A stretch of 55,978 nt of DNA from CAYOVG01 sp964407285 (lineage in GTDB: Bacteria > Desulfobacterota > Syntrophobacteria > Syntrophobacterales > Syntrophobacteraceae): the NCBI GenBank assembly GCA_964407285.1, contig CAYOVG010000006.1, forward strand, positions 1 to 55,978. The letters are read 5' to 3'. The stretch's first letter is position 1; each line of letters starts with the position of its first letter. The translations under genes and the position numbers were made by a program. This document shows, piece by piece, positions 8,585-16,069 of the stretch. The notes below the pieces were generated by a model. The model was not told where the DNA came from, ran no database searches, and saw nothing but the letters and a program-made list of their open reading frames with translations.

Positions 8585-8680
8585 TGTTGCGTTAAGCGCC
8601 GCATGGTCATTCCCGCGAAAACCGGAATCAAGGTCTTTCAATGTCTCCCGGCCCCCCGCTTTTGCGGGGGTGACGCCAAG
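8585..8680 (+). repeat. Dispersed intergenic repeat, copy C (right of the island)
   Basis: Positions 8599-8633 equal 1722-1756 exactly. The element continues into a perfect 7-bp hairpin, CCCCCGC TTTT GCGGGGG (8653-8670), followed by TGACG. That ending complements the element's opening CATTCCC-type sequence, as in a palindromic REP/MITE-like unit. A diverged copy lies near 36145-36220. The repeat also contributes the first residues of a spurious upstream extension of the winged-helix frame. Confidence 0.7.
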
Positions 8681-8735
8681 TCATCAACATTGTCCTCGAC
8701 TCCTCATCGCCGCTTCCGATCTTCCTCTGCGCGCG

Positions 8736-8816
8736 CTTCCGCAAGTTCGTCTCGAGCAGGACAAAGACCGCCACATTATGCAAATGCGTGTTTGCGGTTT
8801 CGGCATTTTCAGTTTA
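8736..8816 (+). repeat. 81-bp direct repeat, left copy
   Basis: Positions 8736-8816 match 10501-10581 at 79 of 81 positions. The unit contains CTCGTCTCGAGCAGGACAAA-type sequence and the small palindrome GCAAATGCGTGTTTGC. This copy runs directly into the transposase remnant. It may be an insertion-sequence fragment or the result of a local duplication. Confidence 0.85.
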
Positions 8817-8825
8817 AATACAAGC

Positions 8826-9418
8826 GGCGCAAGAAGGGCGAAGCGATGCTCGTTCGCATCATCGAATACACCTTCACCGACCCCGCTCTTCCCGGATATG
8901 GAGAAGTGCATCGTCTCATCACCACCTTGCTCGATCCCAAAACCCGCCCCGCTTTGGAGTTGGTGTGCGCCTACCATAAGCGATGGGAAGTGGAGATCAC
9001 CATCGATGAGATCGACACCCACCAAGGGCTTTGCGCACGTACACTTCGCAGCCTCAAGCCCGTCGGCGTCATTCAGGAACTCTACGCGCTCCTGATCAGC
9101 CACTACGCCGTGCGCTTCCTGATCCATGACGCCGCCTGTGAGGCACAAATCGATTCCGATCGGATAAGCTTCGTGCATGCTCTCAGGGTCATCCGGAACG
9201 CCATACCCGAGTTTCAGATGACGGCCCCCGAATCGCACCCACAACTCTACAGACGCTTGTTGCAAGATATCGTCACGGACCTCCTGCCGAAACGTAGAAA
9301 CAGAATTAACCCGCGTGTGGTGAAAAAGAAGATGTCCAAATTCCGCGTCAAACGAAAGGAACACCTCCAATGGCCTCAACCCTCCGTACCCTTCAGACAG
9401 GCTCCGGCCCTTATTTGA
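8826..9418 (+). pseudogene. IS4-family transposase, C-terminal remnant
   Basis: The open frame contains about 200 residues of an IS4-type DDE transposase. YHKRWEVEITIDEIDTHQ carries the conserved Y-x(2)-R-x(3)-E catalytic-region signature of the family. It is followed by LRSLKPVGVIQELYALLISH and RINPRVVKKKMSKFRVKR, usual for the C-terminal end. The first part, with the earlier acidic residues, is missing: the sequence ahead of about 8826 is unrelated repeat DNA. The left boundary is approximate. No intact terminal inverted repeats or target duplication were found. It is a dead insertion sequence next to the defence island. Confidence 0.8.
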
Positions 9419-9439
9419 AAGGTATTGCGTTTAAAAGAT

Positions 9440-9580
9440 GGCTCTTTATGCATTTCTGGTGGGTGGCGTGCGGCGAATCGGACATCTGAGAAATTAAGCC
9501 ATGAAATCGATTATTTGCCAGCCTCGGTTGATTATGTTCCCCATCGAACGGATACAACCATCGAAAACGCATAAAGAGCC
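9440..9580. repeat. 12-bp perfect inverted repeat pair 117 bp apart
   Basis: GGCTCTTTATGC at 9440-9451 is the exact reverse complement of GCATAAAGAGCC at 9569-9580; nearby bases (TTTC and GAAA) extend the match. The interior has no gene. It lies between the transposase tail and the broken acetyltransferase and could be the ends of a miniature element or a leftover IS end pair. The rest of 9419-9670 holds nothing else I can support. Confidence 0.5.
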
Positions 9581-9670
9581 TAACAGATTTATCGGGTACG
9601 GTCTCGTCGGGTTCCATGATGTCGTAATGCAAGACCTGACCCACCAGTTTCCTGAAGAAGGGTATTCATC

Positions 9671-10048
9671 GTGATAAGAATTGAAACAGAAAGACTGGTG
9701 GTACGAAATTATAAAGAGAAGGATGTGGTGGAGTTATGGGAAATTATCTCTCATCCACGCGCGAACTGCTTTATAGATGAAGCGCTCAACACATCTGAAG
9801 AGACTGTTCTTGATTCGATTCGAAAACGTGAAAATGAATTGCATGTAGCTGTTTGTCTGAAAATAGACGATACTCTTATCGGCAATATCTTTACAGAAAA
9901 AGAAGAGCCCGACACCTACAGTATAGGATGGCAGTTCAACGAAAAATATAAAGGGAAAGGATACGCAAACGAATCCGCAAGGGCATTTTATGGAATTTAT
10001 TTCTTTTATCAAAAATCCTAATGGAACACCGAAATATGAACGCACAGG
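9671..10048 (+). pseudogene. GNAT acetyltransferase with internal deletion and lost C-terminus
   Basis: The first 105 or so residues are a normal GNAT N-acetyltransferase of the RimJ/RimL type: RIETERLVVRNYKEKDVVEL, then IGWQFNEKYKGKGYANESAR, which includes the acetyl-CoA-binding Q/R-x-x-G-x-G/A-like turn. Near 9984 the frame breaks. In the +1 frame the text resumes with MEFISFIKNPNGTPKYERT, the typical last stretch of these enzymes, so roughly 35-40 codons are missing between the parts. After PKYERT the sequence joins a different remnant on the other strand (10043-10075). The gene cannot make an active enzyme. Confidence 0.75.
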
Positions 10049-10075
10049 CATGTTTTCGTCCAGTTTAATCCTCAT
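10043..10075 (-). pseudogene. First codons of a DUF5615 PIN-like toxin, truncated
   Basis: The minus strand after the DUF433 gene begins MRIKLDENMPV, the characteristic opening of DUF5615 (VapC45/Mut7-C-like) toxins. The start overlaps the antitoxin stop by 4 nt (ATGA), the normal arrangement of such pairs. After 11 codons the sequence becomes the reverse complement of the acetyltransferase remnant, so the toxin body has been lost by a deletion or rearrangement. Confidence 0.65.
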
Positions 10076-10311
10076 GCGACCTTCGGAATTCCTGAAACCG
10101 GCAGATCCTCTTCAGCGGAGGCCGCGGCAAATGCAATCACCGCCATCACCTGCTCTTCCATCAGCGCTGGAAAATCGGTCAGAATTTCACTTATAGCCGC
10201 CCCCTCCGCCAAACTAGCTAGAACCGTTCGCAGTGTTATTCGGGTTCCCGCGATTATAGGCTCCCCCCCGCAGACTTGTGGGTCGCGGATGATGAATTGA
10301 GAGTAATCCAT
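10072..10311 (-). CDS. DUF433-family antitoxin, orphaned
   Basis: The 79-residue protein from ATG at 10311 reads MDYSQFIIRDPQVCGGEPII, then AGTRITLRTVLASLAEGAAI and SEILTDFPALMEEQVMAVIA. This is the DUF433 pattern (D-P-x-V-x-x-G-x-P-x-I-x-G-T-R-I, then a DNA-binding-like helical part with the LxDFP-x-L motif). DUF433 proteins are antitoxins paired with DUF5615 toxins. Here only the first 11 toxin codons survive at the overlapping 3' end, so it is an orphan antitoxin. A longer upstream frame exists to 10434, but the 10311 start matches the family's usual length. Confidence 0.8.
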   Translation of the reverse strand: MDYSQFIIRDPQVCGGEPIIAGTRITLRTVLASLAEGAAISEILTDFPALMEEQVMAVIAFAAASAEEDLPVSGIPKVA

Positions 10312-10500
10312 GACAGTCCCTTTCTCGACCGTGATCATCTTCATTCGGCCGCAATGATTCTTGACTCCAATACTTCCTTTTACAAAGTTAGCATATGGAA
10401 ATTGTTTTTCAATCCTCATTTCTACGGGAAACAAGCGCAGGCAATATTCTTATCTCTGGAAGTCAGGAATGCCGTCATGAGGATTACCGGGCAGGCTCGT

Positions 10501-10581
10501 CTTCCGCAAGCTCGTCTCGAGCAGGACAAAGACCGCCACATTAAGCAAATGCGTGTTTGCGGTTTCGGCATTTTCAGTTTA
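10501..10581 (+). repeat. 81-bp direct repeat, right copy
   Basis: It matches 8736-8816 with two substitutions. The two copies bracket the IS4 remnant, the broken acetyltransferase and the orphan antitoxin (1765 bp start to start), in the same orientation. Confidence 0.85.
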
Positions 10582-10621
10582 TTTTCATGGTGTATACGGC
10601 TTTTCCTCTTTGACCGTCAAA

Positions 10622-10740
10622 GACTGTATCCGTGGAGACTAAGCTTGAGGGACGTTTCCTGATGCAGACTCGGGATGCCGCGATCTAATAAAATGTTATA
10701 GAACTTCTGCTCAGGTACTTAGGACTGTATCCGTGGAGAC
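10622..10740 (+). repeat. Two identical 18-bp repeats 101 bp apart upstream of the SDR gene
   Basis: GACTGTATCCGTGGAGAC occurs at 10622-10639 and again at 10723-10740. The second copy ends 43 bp before the SDR start codon. The pair could be regulator-binding sites for the SDR promoter or a remnant duplication; the sequence does not match an operator I know. Confidence 0.55.
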
Positions 10741-10783
10741 CATGCGGAATTCTTCGTATTTCACAACACAAGGAGAAGTATCG

Positions 10784-11542
10784 ATGAACCGGGTTCTTTC
10801 GGGCAAGACAGCGATCGTGACGGGAGCCAGTTCCGGCATCGGGCGCGCCGTCGCCTTAACCCTCGCTCGGGCGGGCGCCGCGGTCGTGGTCCATGCCCGG
10901 CGCAAAAACAGGCTGGACGAACTGGTCTCGGAAATTACCGCCGGGGGCGGCAAGGCCCTGGCCGCGGCCGGTGACATGGGCGTAATCGCCGACGTTGATT
11001 CGCTCCTGGAGCGCGCTCTGGCCTGGGAAGAAGGCGGAGGCGCTTACGACATCGTCATAGCCAACGCGGGACGAGGCCTTGCGGGAGGCGTCCTCGACAG
11101 CGACGAGTCGCAGTGGGAGGCGCTTTACCGGACCAACGTGCTCGGCGCGGCCCATCTGCTGCGGCGGGCCGGCCAGTACATGGTCCAGCGCAAGGGGGGA
11201 GACATCGTTGCCGTCGGTTCGGTCGTGGGGCGCAACATCTCGCCGTTCAGCGGGTTCTACGGTTCGAGCAAGTTTGCGGTCGCCGGAATCGCCGAGGGGC
11301 TTCGCCGCGAAGTGTGCTCGCATGGCGTGCGCGTTTCGCTGGTCATGCCCGGAATCGTGGTCAGCGAGTTTCAGAGCGTGGCGGGCTACGACGAGGAGAA
11401 CTTCGGCAAAGGGGTTGCGCACTTCGGCAAACTGCTCGAACCCCAAGCCATCGCAGACGGCATCTTCTGGCTGCTCACGCTGCCGCCTCACGTCAACGTC
11501 AACGAGATCATGATCCGCCCCACGGGGCAGAGCTACCCGTAA
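10784..11542 (+). CDS. Short-chain dehydrogenase/reductase (classical SDR)
   Basis: This 252-residue NAD(P)-dependent oxidoreductase has a Rossmann fold. Visible elements are the cofactor glycine motif TGASSGIG (13-20), NAG (94-96) and the catalytic triad S146, Y159 and K163 (GFYGSSK). The basic HARRKNR after strand 2 suggests preference for NADP(H). It resembles the YdfG/serine dehydrogenase-like branch; the substrate is unknown. The ATG at 10784 is preferred over the upstream start at 10733 because AAGGAG lies at the right distance and family members begin at this point. The next gene starts 45 bp downstream on the same strand and may be cotranscribed, though no functional link is apparent. 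Confidence 0.85.
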   Translation: MNRVLSGKTAIVTGASSGIGRAVALTLARAGAAVVVHARRKNRLDELVSEITAGGGKALAAAGDMGVIADVDSLLERALAWEEGGGAYDIVIANAGRGLAGGVLDSDESQWEALYRTNVLGAAHLLRRAGQYMVQRKGGDIVAVGSVVGRNISPFSGFYGSSKFAVAGIAEGLRREVCSHGVRVSLVMPGIVVSEFQSVAGYDEENFGKGVAHFGKLLEPQAIADGIFWLLTLPPHVNVNEIMIRPTGQSYP

Positions 11543-11587
11543 GCTGCTGCAATCAGGCCGGAGGGGCATGGGAGGGAGGGGGACAGG

Positions 11588-14500
11588 ATGATGCGCCGGG
11601 CGGTGTGGTTCGGTTTCGTTCTTTGTGTCGTTTGTGTGACTGGAATGGCTGTTCCGCCCTGGTCCGCGCCGGCGTTCGCACGGCCCGGGGCCGCGGGCGC
11701 CGCCGGGTACATTCCCCCGGAACTCGAGCGATGGAGCGAATGGGCGCTTCATGACAAGGAGGAGTATCTTTGCCCCTCCTCCTACGCCGACGGCGGGTTG
11801 CATATGTGCTTCTGGCCCTCCCGGCTGCAACTGGACCTGGACCCGGAGGGAGGAACGTTCAGCCAGGAGTGGCTGGCGTTCGACAGCGGCTGGATTCCTC
11901 TTCCCGGCGACGGGGAAGCGTGGCCCCAGGATGTGACCGTAAACGGAAAGAGCGCTCCGCTGGTGTCGAGGCAGGGCATGCCCCACACCTACGTGAGTCC
12001 CGGAAGGCATCGGATAAAAGGCGCGTTCTTCTGGGGGCAGATGCCGGAAACTCTCCGAATCCCCGAGGCGAGCGGCCTTGTCGGACTGACCATCGACAGG
12101 AGGAGCGTCGAGTTTCCGCTCCTCGAGGCCGACGGCCGCCTGTGGCTTCAGAAGCGAAGAGATGCCGCCGGCCGGGAGAACCGGCTCGACGTGAGCATCT
12201 ATCGCCTCATAACCGACTCCATTCCCATGCAGGTGACCAACCTGGTGCGGATCAACTGCTCCGGCCAAATGCGTGAAGTGAAACTGGACGGCGTGCTGCT
12301 CGACGGAGCGGCGCCCATGAACGTGCGGAGTCCCATTCCCGCCAGGCTCGGGCGGGACGGGACGCTTACGTTGCAGGCGCGTCCGGGGAGGTTCGAAGTC
12401 TACATCGACTCCCGGTTGCAGGGACCGGTCCATGAACTCGGCCCGGCGCGCGCGCCGTTCGGGACCGAAACCTGGGCCTTCGAATCCCAAAACCACCTGC
12501 GGATGGTTCAGATCGAAGGCGTCCCCGCCACCGATCCGGGGCAAACGGATGTCCCGCTGGAGTGGAAGGAATTTTCCGTCTACATCGTCGAACCGGATTC
12601 CAGGGTGTTTTTCCGGGAGAATCGCCGCGGCGACCCCGACCCGGCCCCGGACAGGCTCGATTTGCAGCGCACTCTGTGGCTGGACTTCGACGGCAAAGGG
12701 TTTACGGCCCACGACCGGATCGGGGGGACCGTGAGCCGGCAGTGGTTCATCGCCATGAATCCTCCGATGGTGCTGGGGCGGGCGAGCATCGACGGGGTCG
12801 ATCAACTCATCACCAACCACGGGAGCGACCGCGACAACCCTAAGGCGGGAGTCGAACTGCGAAAGGGCCGCATCGACCTTTCCGCCGATTCCCGCATCGA
12901 AGGGCCGTTACGCACGATACCGGCCATCGGATGGGACCACGACATGCAGTCCGCGTCGGCGACTCTTAACCTCCCTCCCGGCTGGAGGATCTTCGCCGCG
13001 AGCGGCGCGGACCATGTCCCCGGGACCTGGATCGAACGCTGGACCCTGCTCGACCTTTTCCTGTCGCTCCTCATAGCGATCGCCGTTTCGCAACTGTGGG
13101 GACGCACGTGGGGGATACTCGCCCTGGCGACGCTGGTGCTCACCTACCACGAACCCGGCGCTCCGAGGATCGCATGGCTGAGCCTCATCGCCGCGACGGC
13201 TCTGCTGCGGTTCCTTCCCGAAGGCCGCCTGAAGCGTTGCGTCAACGCCTGGCGCATCGCCGCCGTCGCCGTGCTGATCATGATCTGCATCCCTTTCATG
13301 ATCCGGCAGGTCCGGTGGGGCCTGCACCCGCAGCTCGAACCGTCACGGATTCAGGCCGATTCATCCATCATGGGCGGCTTCGACGGGTTCTTCGGCCCTG
13401 TCGCCAAAATGGCCCCCCCTGCCCCGTCGATGCCTCCCGTTCCCGAGTCCTCCAACAGGATAATGCAGAAGACGGAGCCGTCCACCGGCGCGCCGGAGCA
13501 AAATGCCGACGAACCGGACATCTACTCCCGGAAACAGAAGCGCGCGGCGCTGGCGCGGGACCCCAAGGCGCTCATCCAGACCGGACCGGGTCTTCCCGCC
13601 TGGCAGTGGCGCTCGTTTGTCATGCGCTGGAGCGGACCCGTCGCTCGCGATCAGCAGGTCCGCCTCTGGCTGATCCCACCCGCGGGCAACCTGGCGCTGA
13701 ATTTCCTTCGCGTGCTGCTCCTGGGTCTTCTGGCCGCGGGCCTGACAGGGGCGCTGCCTTCCCGCTTTTCCGGCCTGCGAGGAGCCCGCAGCCTGCCGGG
13801 CGCGCCGGGTTCGACCGGAGGCGGCGCATCGGCCGCGCTCATGAGCGCGCTCCTGACCGCGGCTGCCGTCCTCCTTTTCTCCGGAGCCGCCATGGGAACC
13901 GTCGGGCCCGCTGAAGATGCGGAAACGAAGCGAAATGGGAACGCGCGGGAGCATTCCGGCGGCGCCTTGTTCCCTCCACGGGAACTTCTCGAGGAACTGG
14001 AAACCCGCCTTCTCGAACCTCCGGAGTGCCTTCCCAATTGCGCGGAAAGCCCCCGCATGCACCTGGCCCTCGGTTCCGATGCGATCTCGGTTCTCTTCGA
14101 AGTTCATGCCGCCGTCCGTACCGCCGTCCCTCTGCCCGGAAATACGAAGGCGTGGCTTCCCGAAAGGATTGCGGTGGACGGTCCCGGGGGAAACAGCGCT
14201 CGAACGGCCGGAACCGAAGGGGAAACCGGCGCGGGTACGGAGACGGACGCGCAAACCGTCTCGAGGGACAGGGAGGGTCTCCTCTGGGTCACCGTACCGG
14301 AGGGAGTTCATAGAATTCATATTTCCGGAAGAGTGCCGCCGGGCGGGGCCGGAAGCGGAATCCAGCTGTTTCTGCCGCTGCGGCCTCATTTCGTCAAGGT
14401 TGAGGATTCCACCGGAGGCGGCTGGGACATCCAGGGCGTGCACCCCGACGGCCAGGTGGAACCGGGCATCCAACTGGTGAGACGAGACGATGAAACGGCG

Positions 14501-16069
14501 CCGGGTTCCGCACGCGAATCCGGATCGGGAGAAAGCGCCCTTTCCCCCTTCCTGCACGTGGAACGGACCCTCATGCTCGGACTCGACTGGCGGGTCCACA
14601 CGGTGGTGCGGCGCATGACGCCCCCCGGAGACCCCATAGCCGCCGCCATTCCTCTCATCGAGGGAGAGTCGGTTACGACATCACGGGTCCGCGTGGAGAA
14701 GGGCCACGTGCTCGTTCACATGGTTCCCGGAGCGCAGACCTTCGAATGGGAATCGACCCTCGAAATGTCGCCCGCCATCCACCTGAAGGCGCCCGAAGGA
14801 GCCGACGGGACCATGTGGACGGAAACATGGGTGCTCGACGCCGGTCCCATATGGCGTTGCGAACCGGCCGGGATACCGGTTATCCATCACCAGGACGACG
14901 CCGGGTACTGGAAACCGACCTGGAAGCCGTGGCCCGGTGAGGCCGTGACGATTGCCGTATCCCGGCCGGAGGTCATTCCCGGACAGGTGCTCACCATCGA
15001 TTCCGCCAGACTCGAGTGGACCCCCGGACAACGGCTCGACAAAGGGGAACTCACGCTCAAAATGCGCTCCAGCCAGGGCGGGCAGCACAAAATCCTGCTT
15101 CCGGAGGGGGCTGCATTGCAGGTCCTGAAGATTAAGGGGAAGGAGCAGCCCGTTTCGTCCGGACCGGCGGAACCGGCGGAACCGACGGAACCGGTCGAAC
15201 CGGGAGGACCGGCGGGACCATCCGGGGCTACCGGCTCAACCGGCGCGGCGGTCACGACAGGCGCGGCAGGCGAACCCGACGGCGGGCGCGGCAGGGAAGT
15301 GACGATTCCCCTGCAGCCGGGCAGCCGGGAAGTCTACATGGAATGGCGCGGCGAAGCGGGATCGCGCCTGCTCATGCGCTCACCGGAGGTGGACCTGGGC
15401 CGCCGGGCGGTAAACGCCGACGTCACCTTCACGATGCCGCGAAACGTTTGGATACTATGGACGTCGGGACCGTCCATGGGACCCGCGGTCCTCTGCTGGA
15501 ACTATCTCGTGGTGGTGATTCTGGGAGCGGCCGCGCTGGGCCGGGCGCCGTGGACGCCCCTCAAGACGCGCCACTGGGTCCTGCTGGGACTGGGAATCAT
15601 ACAACTCCATCCCGCTGTCGCCGTAATCATCGCGGGATGGCTCCCGGCCCTGGGCTTTCGAAGGCGCCATGCATTCGGGCCGGGATGGTTCCGGTTCGAC
15701 ATGGCGCAACTGGCTCTTGCGGCGTGGACCGCCGCAGCATTGGGGTGCCTCTACTTCGCCGTCAAAGAGGGGCTTCTCGGGATTCCCCACATGCAGATCG
15801 CGGGCAACAACTCCACCGCCCTGAGCCTGCACTGGACCATGGACCGCGTCGATTCCGCCATGCCCCGCCCATGGGCGCTCACGGTCCCTATTTACGTCTA
15901 CCGCGTTCTCATGCTCCTGTGGGCGCTGTGGCTCGCACAGGCGCTCCTCGGGTGGCTGCGCTGGGGCTGGGAGTGCGTGAGCGAGGGCGGCCTGTGGCGG
16001 TTCCCGCCCCCCGGGAAAGCCAAGAAGGCCGGTTCGACGGAACCAGCCTTGCCGGACCGGCCGGCCTAA
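11588..16069 (+). CDS. Very large exported/membrane protein of unknown function (1493 aa)
   Basis: I do not recognise a family. A signal peptide (MMRRAVWFGFVLCVVCVTGM, then A-rich to about residue 40) leads into about 440 residues that look beta-rich. Hydrophobic helices follow near 486-520, 525-545 and 555-575, and again near 703-720 and 749-770. A second periplasmic beta-rich region spans about 790-1290, with a low-complexity E-P-A/G-P-S-G linker at about 1191-1228. Four more hydrophobic segments lie at about 1300-1320, 1328-1355, 1371-1395 and 1437-1460, and the tail is basic. The two halves (soluble then membrane) look like an internal duplication. It ends in an overlap with the convergent pepF: the two stop codons share CTAA at 16066-16069. 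ATG-ATG with a purine-rich GGGAGGGGGAC upstream supports the start. GC is high, as in the host. A role in envelope assembly is only a guess. Confidence 0.7.
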   Translation: MMRRAVWFGFVLCVVCVTGMAVPPWSAPAFARPGAAGAAGYIPPELERWSEWALHDKEEYLCPSSYADGGLHMCFWPSRLQLDLDPEGGTFSQEWLAFDSGWIPLPGDGEAWPQDVTVNGKSAPLVSRQGMPHTYVSPGRHRIKGAFFWGQMPETLRIPEASGLVGLTIDRRSVEFPLLEADGRLWLQKRRDAAGRENRLDVSIYRLITDSIPMQVTNLVRINCSGQMREVKLDGVLLDGAAPMNVRSPIPARLGRDGTLTLQARPGRFEVYIDSRLQGPVHELGPARAPFGTETWAFESQNHLRMVQIEGVPATDPGQTDVPLEWKEFSVYIVEPDSRVFFRENRRGDPDPAPDRLDLQRTLWLDFDGKGFTAHDRIGGTVSRQWFIAMNPPMVLGRASIDGVDQLITNHGSDRDNPKAGVELRKGRIDLSADSRIEGPLRTIPAIGWDHDMQSASATLNLPPGWRIFAASGADHVPGTWIERWTLLDLFLSLLIAIAVSQLWGRTWGILALATLVLTYHEPGAPRIAWLSLIAATALLRFLPEGRLKRCVNAWRIAAVAVLIMICIPFMIRQVRWGLHPQLEPSRIQADSSIMGGFDGFFGPVAKMAPPAPSMPPVPESSNRIMQKTEPSTGAPEQNADEPDIYSRKQKRAALARDPKALIQTGPGLPAWQWRSFVMRWSGPVARDQQVRLWLIPPAGNLALNFLRVLLLGLLAAGLTGALPSRFSGLRGARSLPGAPGSTGGGASAALMSALLTAAAVLLFSGAAMGTVGPAEDAETKRNGNAREHSGGALFPPRELLEELETRLLEPPECLPNCAESPRMHLALGSDAISVLFEVHAAVRTAVPLPGNTKAWLPERIAVDGPGGNSARTAGTEGETGAGTETDAQTVSRDREGLLWVTVPEGVHRIHISGRVPPGGAGSGIQLFLPLRPHFVKVEDSTGGGWDIQGVHPDGQVEPGIQLVRRDDETAPGSARESGSGESALSPFLHVERTLMLGLDWRVHTVVRRMTPPGDPIAAAIPLIEGESVTTSRVRVEKGHVLVHMVPGAQTFEWESTLEMSPAIHLKAPEGADGTMWTETWVLDAGPIWRCEPAGIPVIHHQDDAGYWKPTWKPWPGEAVTIAVSRPEVIPGQVLTIDSARLEWTPGQRLDKGELTLKMRSSQGGQHKILLPEGAALQVLKIKGKEQPVSSGPAEPAEPTEPVEPGGPAGPSGATGSTGAAVTTGAAGEPDGGRGREVTIPLQPGSREVYMEWRGEAGSRLLMRSPEVDLGRRAVNADVTFTMPRNVWILWTSGPSMGPAVLCWNYLVVVILGAAALGRAPWTPLKTRHWVLLGLGIIQLHPAVAVIIAGWLPALGFRRRHAFGPGWFRFDMAQLALAAWTAAALGCLYFAVKEGLLGIPHMQIAGNNSTALSLHWTMDRVDSAMPRPWALTVPIYVYRVLMLLWALWLAQALLGWLRWGWECVSEGGLWRFPPPGKAKKAGSTEPALPDRPA

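Larger units (their letters stand above)
10312..10783. other. Intergenic region with repeats, no supported gene
   Basis: It holds the right copy of the 81-bp repeat (10501-10581) and two copies of an 18-mer (10622-10639, 10723-10740). Frames in it are not protein-like. It ends in the ribosome-binding site of the SDR gene (AAGGAG about 8 bases before the ATG at 10784). Confidence 0.6.

Noticed and set aside
1722..8633. Prophage or integrative element with att sites
   Set aside because: No integrase, tRNA target or structural phage genes were found, and the flanking repeat also occurs elsewhere in the window.
10856..12820. A 654-codon minus-strand open frame
   Set aside because: It is antisense to the SDR gene and the giant membrane protein gene, has a composition typical of GC-rich shadow frames, and shows no motifs.
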